Of a stretch of DNA of 44,671 bases, positions 18,110 to 27,716 are shown piece by piece. Below the pieces are notes generated by a model that was given only the letters and a program-made list of their open reading frames with translations, searched no databases and had not been told where the DNA came from. The position numbers and the translations under genes are program-made. Positions within the stretch are counted from its first letter, which is position 1, and the number at the start of each line of letters is the position of its first letter. The DNA lies in contig NZ_RXIU01000008.1 of NCBI RefSeq assembly GCF_004217665.1, forward strand, positions 1 to 44,671, read 5' to 3'. Source of the DNA: Candidatus Magnetaquicoccus inordinatus. Lineage in GTDB: Bacteria; Pseudomonadota; Magnetococcia; Magnetococcales; Magnetaquicoccaceae.

Positions 18110-18628
18110 TCACTGAGTTTGGACATAGACCAGTACATCATGACACTTGATGCAGCGCCCGGAAGGCGGATGCGGCCGGGACGAGTTGGGCAAGATCGGA
18201 GGCCCCACCTTGTGATAGACAGAAATCTGCTCCCAGACCTTGGCCACGGGCGTTGCCGGCTGGCTGCCCGCTGGCAACCCACCCTGAATCAGATGACAAT
18301 TGGTGCAGGGCCCCCAACTGGGATGAGGCATGGCCGCTCCGGGAACGATGGTGGGAATGCGCTTGACCAGCATCTTTTGCAGGCGCGAAGGCTGAGGAGC
18401 GACCAACTCCAGCACCGGCGCATTCAACGCCGGCTGGGTTGGCTTCGGCATGCGCCCCAGAACCTCTCCCTGAAGCTGTGGTGAGGGATCCCACAACCGC
18501 AACGCTGCCCCCGCCTTGTCCCACGAACCGTCGCCCAACAACCCAACACCGAGGACAACCACCAGGACAAGGGTGCCCGCAATGGCCCATACCGTGGGCG
18601 AAAGGAAGTTGAAAACGCGCATCATCAT
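18110..18628 (-). CDS. mamT: Magnetosome magnetochrome protein MamT
   Basis: 172 residues from ATG at 18628 (MMMRVFNFLS), just past the mamS stop. An N-terminal membrane helix (VWAIAGTLVLVVVLGVGLL) is followed by a linker and two magnetochrome units, each with a c-type haem motif: CTNCH and CIKCH, each preceded by a Pro/His stretch (AAMPHPSWGP, SSRPHPPSG). In known magnetosomes MamT is a membrane-anchored dihaem protein thought to help set the Fe(II)/Fe(III) balance during magnetite formation. Position directly after mamB and mamS fits the mamAB cluster. Confidence 0.88.
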   Translation of the reverse strand: MMMRVFNFLSPTVWAIAGTLVLVVVLGVGLLGDGSWDKAGAALRLWDPSPQLQGEVLGRMPKPTQPALNAPVLELVAPQPSRLQKMLVKRIPTIVPGAAMPHPSWGPCTNCHLIQGGLPAGSQPATPVAKVWEQISVYHKVGPPILPNSSRPHPPSGRCIKCHDVLVYVQTQ

Positions 18629-18629
18629 C

Positions 18630-19223
18630 TTACCGCAACTTGTTGGACCAGAGTGCAAAACCCTCATCGTTGCGCAACTGACAGGTACGCCCATCCATGC
18701 GGATCCACTTGGCATAGATCATGGGCACCTGACCACCCTTCTCAAAGGTGAAGCCAGTTCCATCCACCGTGGCATCATGGCGCAACGGGCACCCCAGATA
18801 GGTCAGAAACCAGCCGGGGCCTACCGAAATGCGGCTCTCCTTCCCCTGGGGATCCTGGAGCCACAGATGCAACTGCCCATCACTTTGCGGCTGCTCGGAA
18901 ACCTGTTGCACCTGACCGCTGAAGTTCACCCTGGGCGCCTTTTGCAACAGAACCATCCCCCCTGTGGGGTCACGCCCTCCGGCCATCGCGTCTGCCCGCG
19001 TGGTGGCCACCACAGGAACCATACGCAAAGACTCCTGTCCAGCCGGGGTCAGCAAGGCATTGCTGGCTGCTTGCGGGCCTGCCCCTGCGGCAAGCGGCTT
19101 GCGCTCCTGGGTCGTACCTTCCGGGTTGCTGTCCACAAACAACGTCACCACCGCCCCTGCAAGCAGCAACAGCAAACCTCCGGTAACGATCCAATCTCCT
19201 GTTGTCATGGGTCGCTTGTTCAT
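18630..19223 (-). CDS. mamS: Magnetosome protein MamS
   Basis: 197 residues from ATG at 19223, one base after the mamB stop; the longer open frame upstream is ignored because it would run into mamB. One N-terminal membrane helix (DWIVTGGLLLLLAGAVVTLF), a variable linker, then a C-terminal domain of about 95 residues (FSGQVQQVSEQP, SVGPGWFLTYLGCPLRHDA, MIYAKWIRMDGRTCQLRNDE). That domain matches what I recall of MamS, which controls crystal size and habit. No haem motif. Placement mamB-mamS-mamT is the usual order. Two conserved Cys (GCPL, TCQL) may form a disulphide, an inference. Confidence 0.8.
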   Translation of the reverse strand: MNKRPMTTGDWIVTGGLLLLLAGAVVTLFVDSNPEGTTQERKPLAAGAGPQAASNALLTPAGQESLRMVPVVATTRADAMAGGRDPTGGMVLLQKAPRVNFSGQVQQVSEQPQSDGQLHLWLQDPQGKESRISVGPGWFLTYLGCPLRHDATVDGTGFTFEKGGQVPMIYAKWIRMDGRTCQLRNDEGFALWSNKLR

Positions 19224-19224
19224 G

Positions 19225-20109
19225 TCAATCCGAAGCCTCCTCTGGGGTGAGAAAGAATTGCATGCTGCCAATATTCTCAACGCTGTGTTTCAGTTTCTCT
19301 TTCAGAGCGGCCAGAATCAGATCCCCCTCGAATACCTTCAATCGGCCATCCACCCGCAGATCGGCTTCCACATAAAGCGTCTCGCCCAGACTCCGAGCCC
19401 GCAGATAGTTGATACCCACCACACGGGGAAAGCTGCGGATAATTTTATACAACTCCTCCAACTCCTCCACGTCGGGCGAGGAGTCCATCAAATCGTCAAC
19501 CGCCTCAATAATCAGCTCCACCCCAATTTTGATCACCAACAGGGAGAGCAGAATGGCCGCCAGAGGATCGGCAATGGGAAAATCCATGATGGTGGCAAAA
19601 AAAAGCCCGACCACCATCCCGACCGAGGAGAAAGCATCCGAACGATTGTCCCAGGCGTTGGCCATGATGGCAGGGCTGTTGTTTTCAATGGCCACACACT
19701 TCTGGTAGTGAAACATCAACTCGTTGCCCACCGTGGAGACCACGGCAGCAACCAGCGCCATATTTTCCGGGGCGGCATAGGTGCGATTGATGATACTCAT
19801 CAAGGCATCCACCAGGATGAAAACCGACCCCACCGCCAGAATCAAACCAACAATACCGGAGGAAATATGCTGAATTTTTCCATAGCCATAGGCAAACTTG
19901 TCATCCGGGGGACGGTCTGAAATACGCAGACTGATCAAGGTGAAGACACTGGCCAGCAGATCAGCCAGTGAGTGAAAGGCATCGGCCATCAACGCCGCAC
20001 AGTTGGTTACCAGGGATACAATCACCTTGTAGACCACCATGAAGACATTGAACCAGATGGAGTACCAAGTCACTTCATCACGACATTGGGCACAATGAGG
20101 ATATTTCAT
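19225..20109 (-). CDS. mamB: Magnetosome cation diffusion facilitator MamB
   Basis: 294 residues, full length. N-terminal CAQC, then CDF membrane helices: ALMADAFHSLADLLAS carries the transport Asp residues of helix II (DAFHSLAD), and WDNRSDAFSSVG those of helix V. The C-terminal cytosolic domain (about 205-294) has the usual ferredoxin-like fold pattern. MamB is required for magnetosome membrane invagination and works with MamM to move iron into the vesicle. The start overlaps the mamQ stop by four bases, showing coupling. It is related to MamM at 26281-27261 but clearly of the B type by context and the C-terminus. Confidence 0.94.
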   Translation of the reverse strand: MKYPHCAQCRDEVTWYSIWFNVFMVVYKVIVSLVTNCAALMADAFHSLADLLASVFTLISLRISDRPPDDKFAYGYGKIQHISSGIVGLILAVGSVFILVDALMSIINRTYAAPENMALVAAVVSTVGNELMFHYQKCVAIENNSPAIMANAWDNRSDAFSSVGMVVGLFFATIMDFPIADPLAAILLSLLVIKIGVELIIEAVDDLMDSSPDVEELEELYKIIRSFPRVVGINYLRARSLGETLYVEADLRVDGRLKVFEGDLILAALKEKLKHSVENIGSMQFFLTPEEASD

Positions 20110-21416
20110 GGCCTGTTCACCTCGACAGAAGGCGGCACCTCGCCAGCAGGCTGGGCCGGAAGAGAGGAGCCGACGGTTGTTTCCATAGGTCCAGGTAACA
20201 CCTCATCCCTCTTGAGCGGCTCTGGTGGCGCCGCCGCATCGACCTTGGCAGGCGATGCCTCAGGAGCAGCAACCTCTGGCAGTGGGACAACGACCGGCTT
20301 GACAACCTCAACCGCAGGCGCCGCTACCGGCAAGAGGGCTTCAGGGACCTTTGGCTGCAGTATGGGCGCCGGTGCGACGCTCTCAGGAACAGCGACCACG
20401 GCTGGCTTGGCCTCCTTGGCTGGAGTCACTGGCCCGACAACGGCGTCGGGTACCGCACTTTTGCTCTCCACCCGCTTGTCCGCTTGCGCGTTCCCCGAAA
20501 CCGGCGCCGGAACGAAGGTCATGGGCGAACGGGAAACCTCCCCTTTCCCATCCTGGGGTGCAGAAGCGCCACTCGCTTCGCCCCCGGAGGTCGTCTGCTC
20601 GCGTCGGGCATTGTTGCCCTGATGCGGTTTGCCACTCTGATGGTTGGAGGTGTCAAACTCCATTTCCGGGATCAAGCGAATAAATTTGTTGCCGTTCAAA
20701 TCCATGTTGGCATTTTCCGGCCCAGGTTCTGCCGTAAAATAGGCATGGCGTTTGAATCCCAACACCTTGGCCATGATCGACCAGGGAAACGAAGTCACGG
20801 TCGTGTTGTAGATGCGCACCTGTTCGTTATACTCATCCCGGCGCTTGCTGATCATGTTTTCGATATCCATCAGCTTATCCATCAACTGCTGATAGGTGGT
20901 GGAGGTCTTGATATCGGGATACTGCTCCACCAGGGCGAACAGACGCGCCAGGGCCGATGATGGCAACTCCCCGCCCACAGGGGCCACAGGGGTCATGCTG
21001 GCCTGCTTGCTTGCCGAGCGACCTGCCATGTCGATGCGTCCATCCGAGACATAGCGAAAAACCTCCTGTTCCAGCATGGCATGGTTCAGGGTCAGATTGA
21101 CCAGGTTGCCAAACAGATTGGAGCGTCTTTGCAGGGCATCGTGGATGTGGCCTCGCGCGGATAGCACCATCTCTTCGGCGGCGATGAAGCGGTTGAAATT
21201 GTAAAAGGTCGTCCCCAACAGAATGAGGGCAGCACCAACCGAAGCCGCCAGCACCAGATTTCTGGTTCTGGTGACTGGCAGCGGCATGGTGCGAGAGGCT
21301 TGTTCTTCCTGGTAGAGTTGGCGCATCAGCTTGCGCATGCGTTGCATGCGCTCGCTGCTGGTCATTTCCAAACCAGAGCCGTCAATCTCTTCCAAAGGGT
21401 CTGACTTATCCGTCAT
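20106..21416 (-). CDS. mamQ: Magnetosome LemA-like protein MamQ with long Pro/Ala-rich tail
   Basis: 436 residues. Residues about 1-45 are cytosolic (ERMQRMRKLMRQLYQEEQ), followed by a membrane helix (NLVLAASVGAALILLGTTFY) and a LemA domain to about 230 (AAEEMVLSARGHIHDALQRR, VEQYPDIKTSTTYQQLMDKL, RIYNTTVTSFPWSIMAKVLG). MamQ is needed for membrane invagination. The family is usually about 270 residues; here about 170 extra residues follow, first Ser/Gly-rich, then Pro/Ala/Val-rich with no obvious fold. The start overlaps the mamA stop and the end overlaps mamB (ATGA both sides). Confidence 0.92.
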   Translation of the reverse strand: MTDKSDPLEEIDGSGLEMTSSERMQRMRKLMRQLYQEEQASRTMPLPVTRTRNLVLAASVGAALILLGTTFYNFNRFIAAEEMVLSARGHIHDALQRRSNLFGNLVNLTLNHAMLEQEVFRYVSDGRIDMAGRSASKQASMTPVAPVGGELPSSALARLFALVEQYPDIKTSTTYQQLMDKLMDIENMISKRRDEYNEQVRIYNTTVTSFPWSIMAKVLGFKRHAYFTAEPGPENANMDLNGNKFIRLIPEMEFDTSNHQSGKPHQGNNARREQTTSGGEASGASAPQDGKGEVSRSPMTFVPAPVSGNAQADKRVESKSAVPDAVVGPVTPAKEAKPAVVAVPESVAPAPILQPKVPEALLPVAAPAVEVVKPVVVPLPEVAAPEASPAKVDAAAPPEPLKRDEVLPGPMETTVGSSLPAQPAGEVPPSVEVNRP

Positions 21417-22099
21417 GGTGTGCTGGTCCCGTCCCAGTTTTCTTGTAGTACTTCTTTCATTTCTCTGGTCTTCTTGAAGAAGACCACTGCCTCCTCATGT
21501 TTGCCCTGCTGGTCCAATACAAACCCAATGGACTGATAAATCTTGAGTTCATTGGGCCGAATGGCCAAAGCATTCTGGAATGCCTCAATGGCTGCGTCAT
21601 ACTCACCCAAATGGTCGAGCGCCAGACCAAGACGATAGTTCAAATTAAAATTGGTCGGACTTTTTTCCAAAGCGGCACGGAGTACCTCGACAGCCTTCTG
21701 ATACTCTTTGGCCTGAATATAGGCCATGCCCAGTATGGAACTGACCCGCGGCGTGGCCGTGGCCGGAGATTGATTGGCCTTCTCCAGTACCAGGATCCCT
21801 TCCCGGGTCTGCTCGGTCTTGAGATAGGAATATCCCAGATGAAACAAGGTCTCCTCATCATCCGGCCAGTAGCGGATGACCTGCTCCAGCAGGGGCATGG
21901 CCTGCCAATAGCGGCCCTGCTTGGTATGGGCAACACCACGCTCCCGATAATATTGGGCACGTACCCGATCATCGACCGTAAACAGCCGATTGAAACCATC
22001 AATGGAGTTGGCGGCTATCTGTTTGACCACTCCCAGAAAGGCGTGGGAAATCAACCTGACTTCATCAACAATACTGACGGGAGAACGCTGCTTGCTCAT
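21413..22099 (-). CDS. mamA: Magnetosome TPR protein MamA
   Basis: 228 residues from ATG at 22099, with GGAAGAGGA upstream; an earlier in-frame TTG lies inside that ribosome site. Tandem TPR units can be followed: YYRERGVAHTKQGRYWQAMP, EETLFHLGYSYLKTEQTREG, VSSILGMAYIQAKEYQKAVE, FNLNYRLGLALDHLGEYDAA, LKIYQSIGFVLDQQGKHEEA. MamA self-assembles into a coat on the cytosolic face of the magnetosome and serves as a docking scaffold. It lies between mamP and mamQ, with its stop overlapping mamQ. Confidence 0.94.
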   Translation of the reverse strand: MSKQRSPVSIVDEVRLISHAFLGVVKQIAANSIDGFNRLFTVDDRVRAQYYRERGVAHTKQGRYWQAMPLLEQVIRYWPDDEETLFHLGYSYLKTEQTREGILVLEKANQSPATATPRVSSILGMAYIQAKEYQKAVEVLRAALEKSPTNFNLNYRLGLALDHLGEYDAAIEAFQNALAIRPNELKIYQSIGFVLDQQGKHEEAVVFFKKTREMKEVLQENWDGTSTP

Positions 22100-22123
22100 G
22101 GATTCTTCATCCTCTTCCAAATT

Positions 22124-22972
22124 TTATTGAATAATCTGGTGGCAGGCCTGACAAGGCCCCCGGTCTTTGTGCGGTGCCGGTGTGCCCGCCCGAATGGCCG
22201 GAGGTGGCAAAACGATACCGTCCGGATCCGGTACTATGTGGCCAGTTGTACCGATGGCATGGCACTGGGTACAGGGTCCACGATAGGGATGCGGCATGAT
22301 TTCCCCAGGGAGAATCATCGGCGCGGTCTCCACCTGCGCCTGACCAAGAGAGTTCTTGGCAACCAGGAGAAAATTTTGCACCTTGCCGGCACGATAGACG
22401 GTAATGGTGGCACTTTTGGCCAACTGAATTCGCAAGGTGGCGGACTTCAACTCTTCCAATGTACGAATCCGCTGACTGTTGACCGCCAGAATGACATCCC
22501 CTGCCAACAGGCCGGCAGCGGCAGCATTCAGGGTAACCTCATCCACCAGCAACCCCTCCAGTTCCATCGGCAGACGCAATTTCTTCTTCAACTCCACGGA
22601 TAGCGGCAGAGCCTCCAACCCTTTCCAGTGCCCCTCCGCCAAACGCGCCTTGGGATTCATGAACGGCTTGAGGGTATCCGCTTGCGAAGCGGGCATCTCG
22701 GTACTGGAAGGGGACAAACCTGGGACAGCAAAGGCTGTGGCTGGTGATGCCCCCCGAACCGGATCGACAACCGGTTGAACTGAAGCCACCAAGCCAGACG
22801 AAGCAGACGCGGGCAGACTCCGTGCAGAACCCAGACTCCCAGACGCATCAGGTGTTGCCATGGTTGCCACCATGCGTTGTTCCGGGCTCAACCCTGAAAA
22901 CAGGGCAACGATCCCCAAGGCCATCAGCAGCAGCAATCCTGCCGCAACCAGCGAAACAGGATCCAGTTTCAT
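22124..22972 (-). CDS. mamP: Magnetosome c-type cytochrome MamP
   Basis: 282 residues from ATG at 22972, overlapping the mamO stop (ATGA). N-terminal membrane helix ([19 protein letters not shown]), linker, then a PDZ domain (about 140-215; [32 protein letters not shown]) and two magnetochrome motifs, CTQCH and CQACH, each after a Pro/His stretch ([17 protein letters not shown]). MamP is an iron oxidase that, by its PDZ-magnetochrome fold, makes mixed-valence iron for magnetite. Both haem motifs are intact and the length is close to the known family. Confidence 0.93.
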   Translation of the reverse strand: MKLDPVSLVAAGLLLLMALGIVALFSGLSPEQRMVATMATPDASGSLGSARSLPASASSGLVASVQPVVDPVRGASPATAFAVPGLSPSSTEMPASQADTLKPFMNPKARLAEGHWKGLEALPLSVELKKKLRLPMELEGLLVDEVTLNAAAAGLLAGDVILAVNSQRIRTLEELKSATLRIQLAKSATITVYRAGKVQNFLLVAKNSLGQAQVETAPMILPGEIMPHPYRGPCTQCHAIGTTGHIVPDPDGIVLPPPAIRAGTPAPHKDRGPCQACHQIIQ

Positions 22973-24948
22973 GGCAGAAACATCCTCACCGCAATGACAA
23001 ACATGAGAGCCGCATAAATCCAACGCAGCATGTTCAAGGGGATGACCACTGTCAGCCACGCCCCCACCATGCCCCCCAGAAAGGCGCCAGGGGTCAGAAT
23101 AAGGGCCATGGTAATCGGTGTTTCCAGATCAAAAGAGCCAGACTTCACGCCGTGCCAGAGGGCCACCACCGAGCCGACCAGGGAGGAAAAAAAGACCAGC
23201 GTGGCACTGTTGGCAATCGCATTGCGCAATGGCATGCGGGCAATATAGCGTTGCAGTGGCACCTCAATCACCCCGCCGGTGATCCCCAGAATACCACTGA
23301 CCAACCCCATGGGCAGCCCCAGCACCCCATGCCGGGTCGCTGGGTAGCGCCACGCGGGCACCGGTACAGACTCGTCCATCTGCGTGCCAAAATAGCGCTG
23401 CAACCACACCAGAACGCCCGTCTCCTTCTGTTTGCTCATACGGATTTCCTCGTCCAGTTCCGAGGGCTTGCGACGGGTTTCCGCAATTTCCACCAGCATT
23501 TTAATACCCAACAACAGGGCAAATCCACCCAGCAGCCACTGGATCAGCATCTTACTCATGATATTGCCAAGGAAATAGCCGGCCACCATACCGGCCATGG
23601 CCCAGGGAATCAACGGCTTGCAAAACTCAAAATGGAGCAACCCGTGGCGATGGTAGCGCAGCACCGCCGCTCCATACATAAAAATATTGGTAATGTAGGC
23701 AACTGGACGAACCAGCAACAACCCATAGCCAAAAAACCACAGCAGACCAGTGACCTTGATGATCCCCCCACCCATGGTCATCATGCCGCCGCTGATTCCC
23801 GATACAAACCCCAGCAGCAAAAGCCCAAAAAAATTGCCCGCACTGTACCCAAAAATGCGCCAAGAGGGAGAGTGGGCTGGATCATTGAGCACAGGGGCAG
23901 CCGTCTTCGTGGGCAGTGTGCCTGCAGTAGGATCCAACGCCACATGCTTGCCCAAGGAACCCAGATTGAGGATACCCTGCGCCCTCTGCCACCATTGATC
24001 CGCCGTGCGCGACGGTCTGGGCGAGACGACAGGAACATCGGCGACAGCAGAATCGGCGACAGCAGGCTGAACCAGCGCAGCAGCGCCAGTCGACGGCACC
24101 ATCTTGTGAGCAAAGGTGACTACCTCCTGAAAATGGGTCACCAGAACATGGGCCGGCACAGCAAACCCCTGAATCGAACCATCCGGGTTTTGCACCGCCA
24201 GGTTGATGCCGATCAGATGACCATGCTGGTTGACCAGAGGACCGCCGCTTTGCGCCCAATGAAAAATCGAGTTTGTTTTCATCAGATGGGTCAAGCTCAG
24301 ATCGGCCACGGCTACAGGGGATGTCAAGTCCATGCTCTCAACCACACCGACCCGTTCAACAGCGTCGGTTCCGTAAGGATCACCCCATGCCTGAACCAAT
24401 TCGCCCACCTGAGGCAAGGGTGATTGACTCAAGGCCGCATAGGGAAAGGGATCCTGTGATATGATCTTGATCAAAGCCAGATCATGTTGTGGAACCACCT
24501 TGACCGTTTTGGCAGGATATTGTCTCGGCCCGAACGGAGTGGAGACACGCACCTGGATCTCGCGCAGATTTTGAATCAGATGCTGGGCGGTGATGACATA
24601 TCCCTTGGGATTGACCAGTACACCAGAACCTGCCGAAACATAAGGACTCACCCCATTTCCAGATGCCTGACTGATTCCCGAAATGTTGACAACGGTAACC
24701 CTCAATGGGTTGGGATCGGGTTGTGCCATTGCCACGGACTGAGCAACCACATCGCCTTGAGAGGCGCTGCCCGCCATGGCCACGGAACCATCCTGGTGCC
24801 CCAGACTCAATTGATTGCGATGATCCCGCACCAGATGGATCCCCCAGGCCACCGTGCCAAAAAAGAGCAACAGCAGCAATACGGCAGGCACCCGCCAGGA
24901 TTGCCGACAGAAAGGAACCAGACGGGATGAAGAATCGCGGTATCTCAT
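22969..24948 (-). CDS. mamO: Magnetosome protein MamO: trypsin-like domain plus TauE-type membrane domain
   Basis: 659 residues. One N-terminal membrane helix, then a trypsin-like domain (about 80-285) and a C-terminal multi-helix TauE/SafE-like domain (from about 370; [35 protein letters not shown]). Possible triad residues can be read: His123 (ITAQHLI), Asp156 (QHDLALIKI), Ser234 (AQSGGPLV). As I recall, characterised MamO is a non-proteolytic pseudoprotease in which the serine position is changed, that binds metal and activates MamE; here a Ser with SGGPL is present. MamO is needed for crystal nucleation. The stop overlaps mamP and the start lies two bases after mamN. Confidence 0.93.
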   Translation of the reverse strand: MRYRDSSSRLVPFCRQSWRVPAVLLLLLFFGTVAWGIHLVRDHRNQLSLGHQDGSVAMAGSASQGDVVAQSVAMAQPDPNPLRVTVVNISGISQASGNGVSPYVSAGSGVLVNPKGYVITAQHLIQNLREIQVRVSTPFGPRQYPAKTVKVVPQHDLALIKIISQDPFPYAALSQSPLPQVGELVQAWGDPYGTDAVERVGVVESMDLTSPVAVADLSLTHLMKTNSIFHWAQSGGPLVNQHGHLIGINLAVQNPDGSIQGFAVPAHVLVTHFQEVVTFAHKMVPSTGAAALVQPAVADSAVADVPVVSPRPSRTADQWWQRAQGILNLGSLGKHVALDPTAGTLPTKTAAPVLNDPAHSPSWRIFGYSAGNFFGLLLLGFVSGISGGMMTMGGGIIKVTGLLWFFGYGLLLVRPVAYITNIFMYGAAVLRYHRHGLLHFEFCKPLIPWAMAGMVAGYFLGNIMSKMLIQWLLGGFALLLGIKMLVEIAETRRKPSELDEEIRMSKQKETGVLVWLQRYFGTQMDESVPVPAWRYPATRHGVLGLPMGLVSGILGITGGVIEVPLQRYIARMPLRNAIANSATLVFFSSLVGSVVALWHGVKSGSFDLETPITMALILTPGAFLGGMVGAWLTVVIPLNMLRWIYAALMFVIAVRMFLP

Positions 24949-24949
24949 G

Positions 24950-26281
24950 TCAGGTGATCACCAGAATGTACAGGGATGAAATCCCCAAAAAAATGGCCGC
25001 CACAGGCACTCCCCACTGCAGATAACTCCGAAAATCGAAACGGCTACCTGTGACCTGCTCTTCCCTGGGCAGGGAACGGAGATGATTGGCCATAAAACTG
25101 GCCGCAACCGGGCCCGCCGTGGCACCACTGAGTGCTGCCGAGGAGCCGGCCAGAACCCCCAAAGAGAGAGACCACCAGACAGCACTACCCGGAAAAGTGA
25201 CATTCATGGCCTGGGCCACCGGCACTAAAAAGGCCGTCGAGGGACCGGCGTTCAGAAGCGGGGTGAGCAGCGCGGCCACCCACATCAACACCAACAGTGA
25301 CAGGGTCGCATTGCCATTGCCCAACGCCACGATCATCGCATGCACTCCGCCCAGCACACCAGCGGCCTGCAAACCACCAACCATGATGAACAAGCCCAGG
25401 AAAAAGAGCAGATCGCCTCCACTGACAGCCGCAAACAACTCCTGTGGCGGAATCCGGCCCAGTACAATGATCGTCAGGCCGGCCACAAAAGAGAGCAGCG
25501 CAGGACGCACCCCCAATAGTTGCGCCAGAAAAAAACTGAACAGCGTCACCACAAAAACGCTCAAGCCAAGGCGCAGCAGATAGCGGTCCAAACCATCTGG
25601 ATGCGTTGGGCCCACCGGAGACTGTGCGCGCACGGTTGTCTGAATGGTGGTGAGATCGTCCGAAGCGATCCTGGCCTGGGCTATGTGTGCATGCCGTTGA
25701 AAAACAATCAACACAGCAGCAAGCAATACCAGACAGGGCACCATCATGCCGCCAATGAAGTCATCAAAATGGAGGCGCGCCGCCGCACCGATGATCATGT
25801 TGGGAAAATCCCCAACCAAAGTGGAGGCACCGCCCAGATTGGAAGTGATCAACTCGGCCGCCACAATCGGTGCGGGATCCATCGACAGCGCCCGGCAGAC
25901 AATCAAGGTCAGAGGAACCATGATGATCATCACCGAAAGATTGGTGAAGGCCAGCGAGAGCAGATAGGTACTCAGGGTCAACAAGACCACAATCAGCAAC
26001 GGGTTGCCACGCGAGTAACCCACAAAACGGCAGGCCAGGTAATGGAACACACCGGAACGAAACAAACAATTTGAAATGAGCGACATGCCGAACAGCAGGG
26101 CCAAGGCGTCAAAATAGATGGCTGAGAAGGCCAACTTCAGCGAGTAGAACCCTTCCGAGCTACCAATCAGCAAAAAAAGCAATGCCCCCCCCATCATGGC
26201 CAGCCCCCGATTCACCAGGTCTCTCTGAACCAGAACAAACAGGAGTACAAACAGCACCAAGGTCACCACTGCCGGAGTCAT
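24950..26281 (-). CDS. mamN: Magnetosome ion transporter MamN (ArsB/NhaD-like)
   Basis: 443 residues, about 11-12 hydrophobic segments, ion transporter superfamily. It opens MTPAVVTLVLFVLLFVLVQR and contains the repeated family signatures SLAFTNLSVMIIMVPLTLIV in the first half and LNAGPSTAFLVPVAQAMN in the second. MamN is thought to export protons released during magnetite formation. Its ATG shares a base with the mamM stop (TGATG) and its end is two bases before mamO, as in other mamAB operons. Confidence 0.92.
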   Translation of the reverse strand: MTPAVVTLVLFVLLFVLVQRDLVNRGLAMMGGALLFLLIGSSEGFYSLKLAFSAIYFDALALLFGMSLISNCLFRSGVFHYLACRFVGYSRGNPLLIVVLLTLSTYLLSLAFTNLSVMIIMVPLTLIVCRALSMDPAPIVAAELITSNLGGASTLVGDFPNMIIGAAARLHFDDFIGGMMVPCLVLLAAVLIVFQRHAHIAQARIASDDLTTIQTTVRAQSPVGPTHPDGLDRYLLRLGLSVFVVTLFSFFLAQLLGVRPALLSFVAGLTIIVLGRIPPQELFAAVSGGDLLFFLGLFIMVGGLQAAGVLGGVHAMIVALGNGNATLSLLVLMWVAALLTPLLNAGPSTAFLVPVAQAMNVTFPGSAVWWSLSLGVLAGSSAALSGATAGPVAASFMANHLRSLPREEQVTGSRFDFRSYLQWGVPVAAIFLGISSLYILVIT

Positions 26282-27261
26282 CAGGATGAACCTCCAAGAG
26301 CATCCGTTGCCTGTTGGGTCATTTCCATCTGCTGCCGCAGTTGCACAATCTCTTTGTGAATATAATCAAATTCAGCAACAGAACCGCTTGCGGACTTGAA
26401 ATGGACGCTCACGTCACCTAAATGGGGTACCATACGGACCAACAAATCTTCAACCCACAAGCTGATCTCTTTGCCCTGTTCTACGGTCAACTCAGGATCG
26501 ACACCCACCACCATGGAGACCCAGATTTCCTGCCCCACCCGCCGTGTACGAACATCCTCGACGCTTTTTACCCCGGCTACGGTAGCAGCCAGCTCACGAA
26601 TTTTATGAACAAACTCCTGAGGAGCCGAGGCATCCATCAAACCTCTCACGGCGTCCCAGGTAATTTTGGTTCCCAAATGGAAGAGATCCACGCACTCGCC
26701 AACAGCCACCACCGCATCAAGCCATGGCAAATCGAGATAATGGGAACCGATAATGCCCAATGCCACTGCCAGGGACGAATAGGCATCCGATTTCTGATGG
26801 TGGGAAAGCACACTGACCATGGGGCTGTTGATCTGGTGCGCCACACAGCGTGTGTAATACCAGAGAAACAAGTTGGCGGCGACGACAAAGAGGGCAGCCC
26901 ACAAGGCAATCATGTGGGGAGCCTGGTGTGGTGCACCATTGAGCAGCTTATCGGCCTCAAAATAGACAAACACGCCTGTGATCGTCATCATGGACAAGCC
27001 AACGCACAGGGAAAAGAGAAACTCCGCCTTGCCGTGACCGAACTGATGCTGTTCATCCAAGGGTTGCTTGGAAAACTTGAGCCCAAGGATGATCAAGAAA
27101 GAGGTCAGCACATCCTTGGCCGAGTACAAGGCATCCACCAGCAGAGCCTGGGAACCGGAGATGATCCCAACAAACACCTTCAGGATGGAGATGGCCAAAT
27201 TGGCAATCAAACCAATCCAGCCAACCGAGTGATAGCAGACAACGCACTGGGGATAGCTCAT
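26281..27261 (-). CDS. mamM: Magnetosome cation diffusion facilitator MamM
   Basis: 326 residues. N-terminal CVVC, then CDF helices with the transport Asp pairs in LLVDALYSAKDVL (helix II) and HHQKSDAYSSLAVA (helix V). A cytosolic ferredoxin-like domain follows (VEDVRTRRVGQEIWVSMVVG) with a short coiled tail (VQLRQQMEMTQQ). MamM partners with MamB to load iron into the vesicle and stabilises it. It follows mamL by about 45 bases and is coupled to mamN through a shared base. Confidence 0.94.
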   Translation of the reverse strand: MSYPQCVVCYHSVGWIGLIANLAISILKVFVGIISGSQALLVDALYSAKDVLTSFLIILGLKFSKQPLDEQHQFGHGKAEFLFSLCVGLSMMTITGVFVYFEADKLLNGAPHQAPHMIALWAALFVVAANLFLWYYTRCVAHQINSPMVSVLSHHQKSDAYSSLAVALGIIGSHYLDLPWLDAVVAVGECVDLFHLGTKITWDAVRGLMDASAPQEFVHKIRELAATVAGVKSVEDVRTRRVGQEIWVSMVVGVDPELTVEQGKEISLWVEDLLVRMVPHLGDVSVHFKSASGSVAEFDYIHKEIVQLRQQMEMTQQATDALGGSS

Positions 27262-27307
27262 GAACGGGGCATCCTCTCCTCACGATCAAAAACCGGATAG
27301 ACCGGAA

Positions 27308-27526
27308 TCACAGGTCTTCTTTGCGCCGGTTGCGCAGAGCGCGTCGCGCCAGATGGCTGACCGTCGCCACCACAAAACCGCAGATGAAGGCCCCCGATAT
27401 AATCAGAATCAGGGGAACCTCAATCGGCGGTCCAAAAATGAAACGGATCTGGGCCGGGACCATGTTCTGGGTCGCAAAGATGAGCAGCAACAAGGAAAGA
27501 AGCAGGGATACAAAGGGTTTACTCAC
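27308..27526 (-). CDS. mamL: Magnetosome protein MamL
   Basis: 72 residues from GTG at 27526. Two membrane helices (FVSLLLSLLLLIFATQN and VPLILIISGAFICGFVVATV) separated by a short loop (VPAQIRFIFGPPIE), then a strongly basic tail (ARRALRNRRKEDL). This is the MamL arrangement, related to the LapA/DUF1049 domain. MamL is essential for magnetosome membrane invagination, and its cationic tail is thought to bend the membrane. The position between mamF and mamM fits the cluster. Confidence 0.88.
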   Translation of the reverse strand: MSKPFVSLLLSLLLLIFATQNMVPAQIRFIFGPPIEVPLILIISGAFICGFVVATVSHLARRALRNRRKEDL

Positions 27527-27716
27527 TGTTCATTCCATCCCCATACCCGGCGCGGCATCCAAGACCATCCCATCTGAACTTCATCGGCCCAATTGTCCAT
27601 GACGGAAGTCACTCATCCATCCCCCTGACCCAGGTCCGTACCCTGAATTTGCGAACACGCCAACCTCTATCCTGCTGCCATTCAGGAGCGAGCCCGTACA
27701 CCAACCCAGGTACTGC
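27527..27716. other. Gap between mamF-type gene and mamL
   Basis: This is the widest gap inside the mamAB-type run. A 25-codon frame (27523-27600, beginning MDNWADEVQMGW) ends with its TGA overlapping the mamL GTG, and a 29-codon GTG frame lies above it. Neither has a clear ribosome site. They are unlikely to be functional genes but could be leader peptides. Confidence 0.2.

Noticed and set aside
22744-24423. 559-codon plus-strand frame opposite mamO/mamP
   Set aside because: Composition is extremely His/Gln/Pro-rich with no domain pattern, and it lies exactly opposite two well-supported magnetosome genes.
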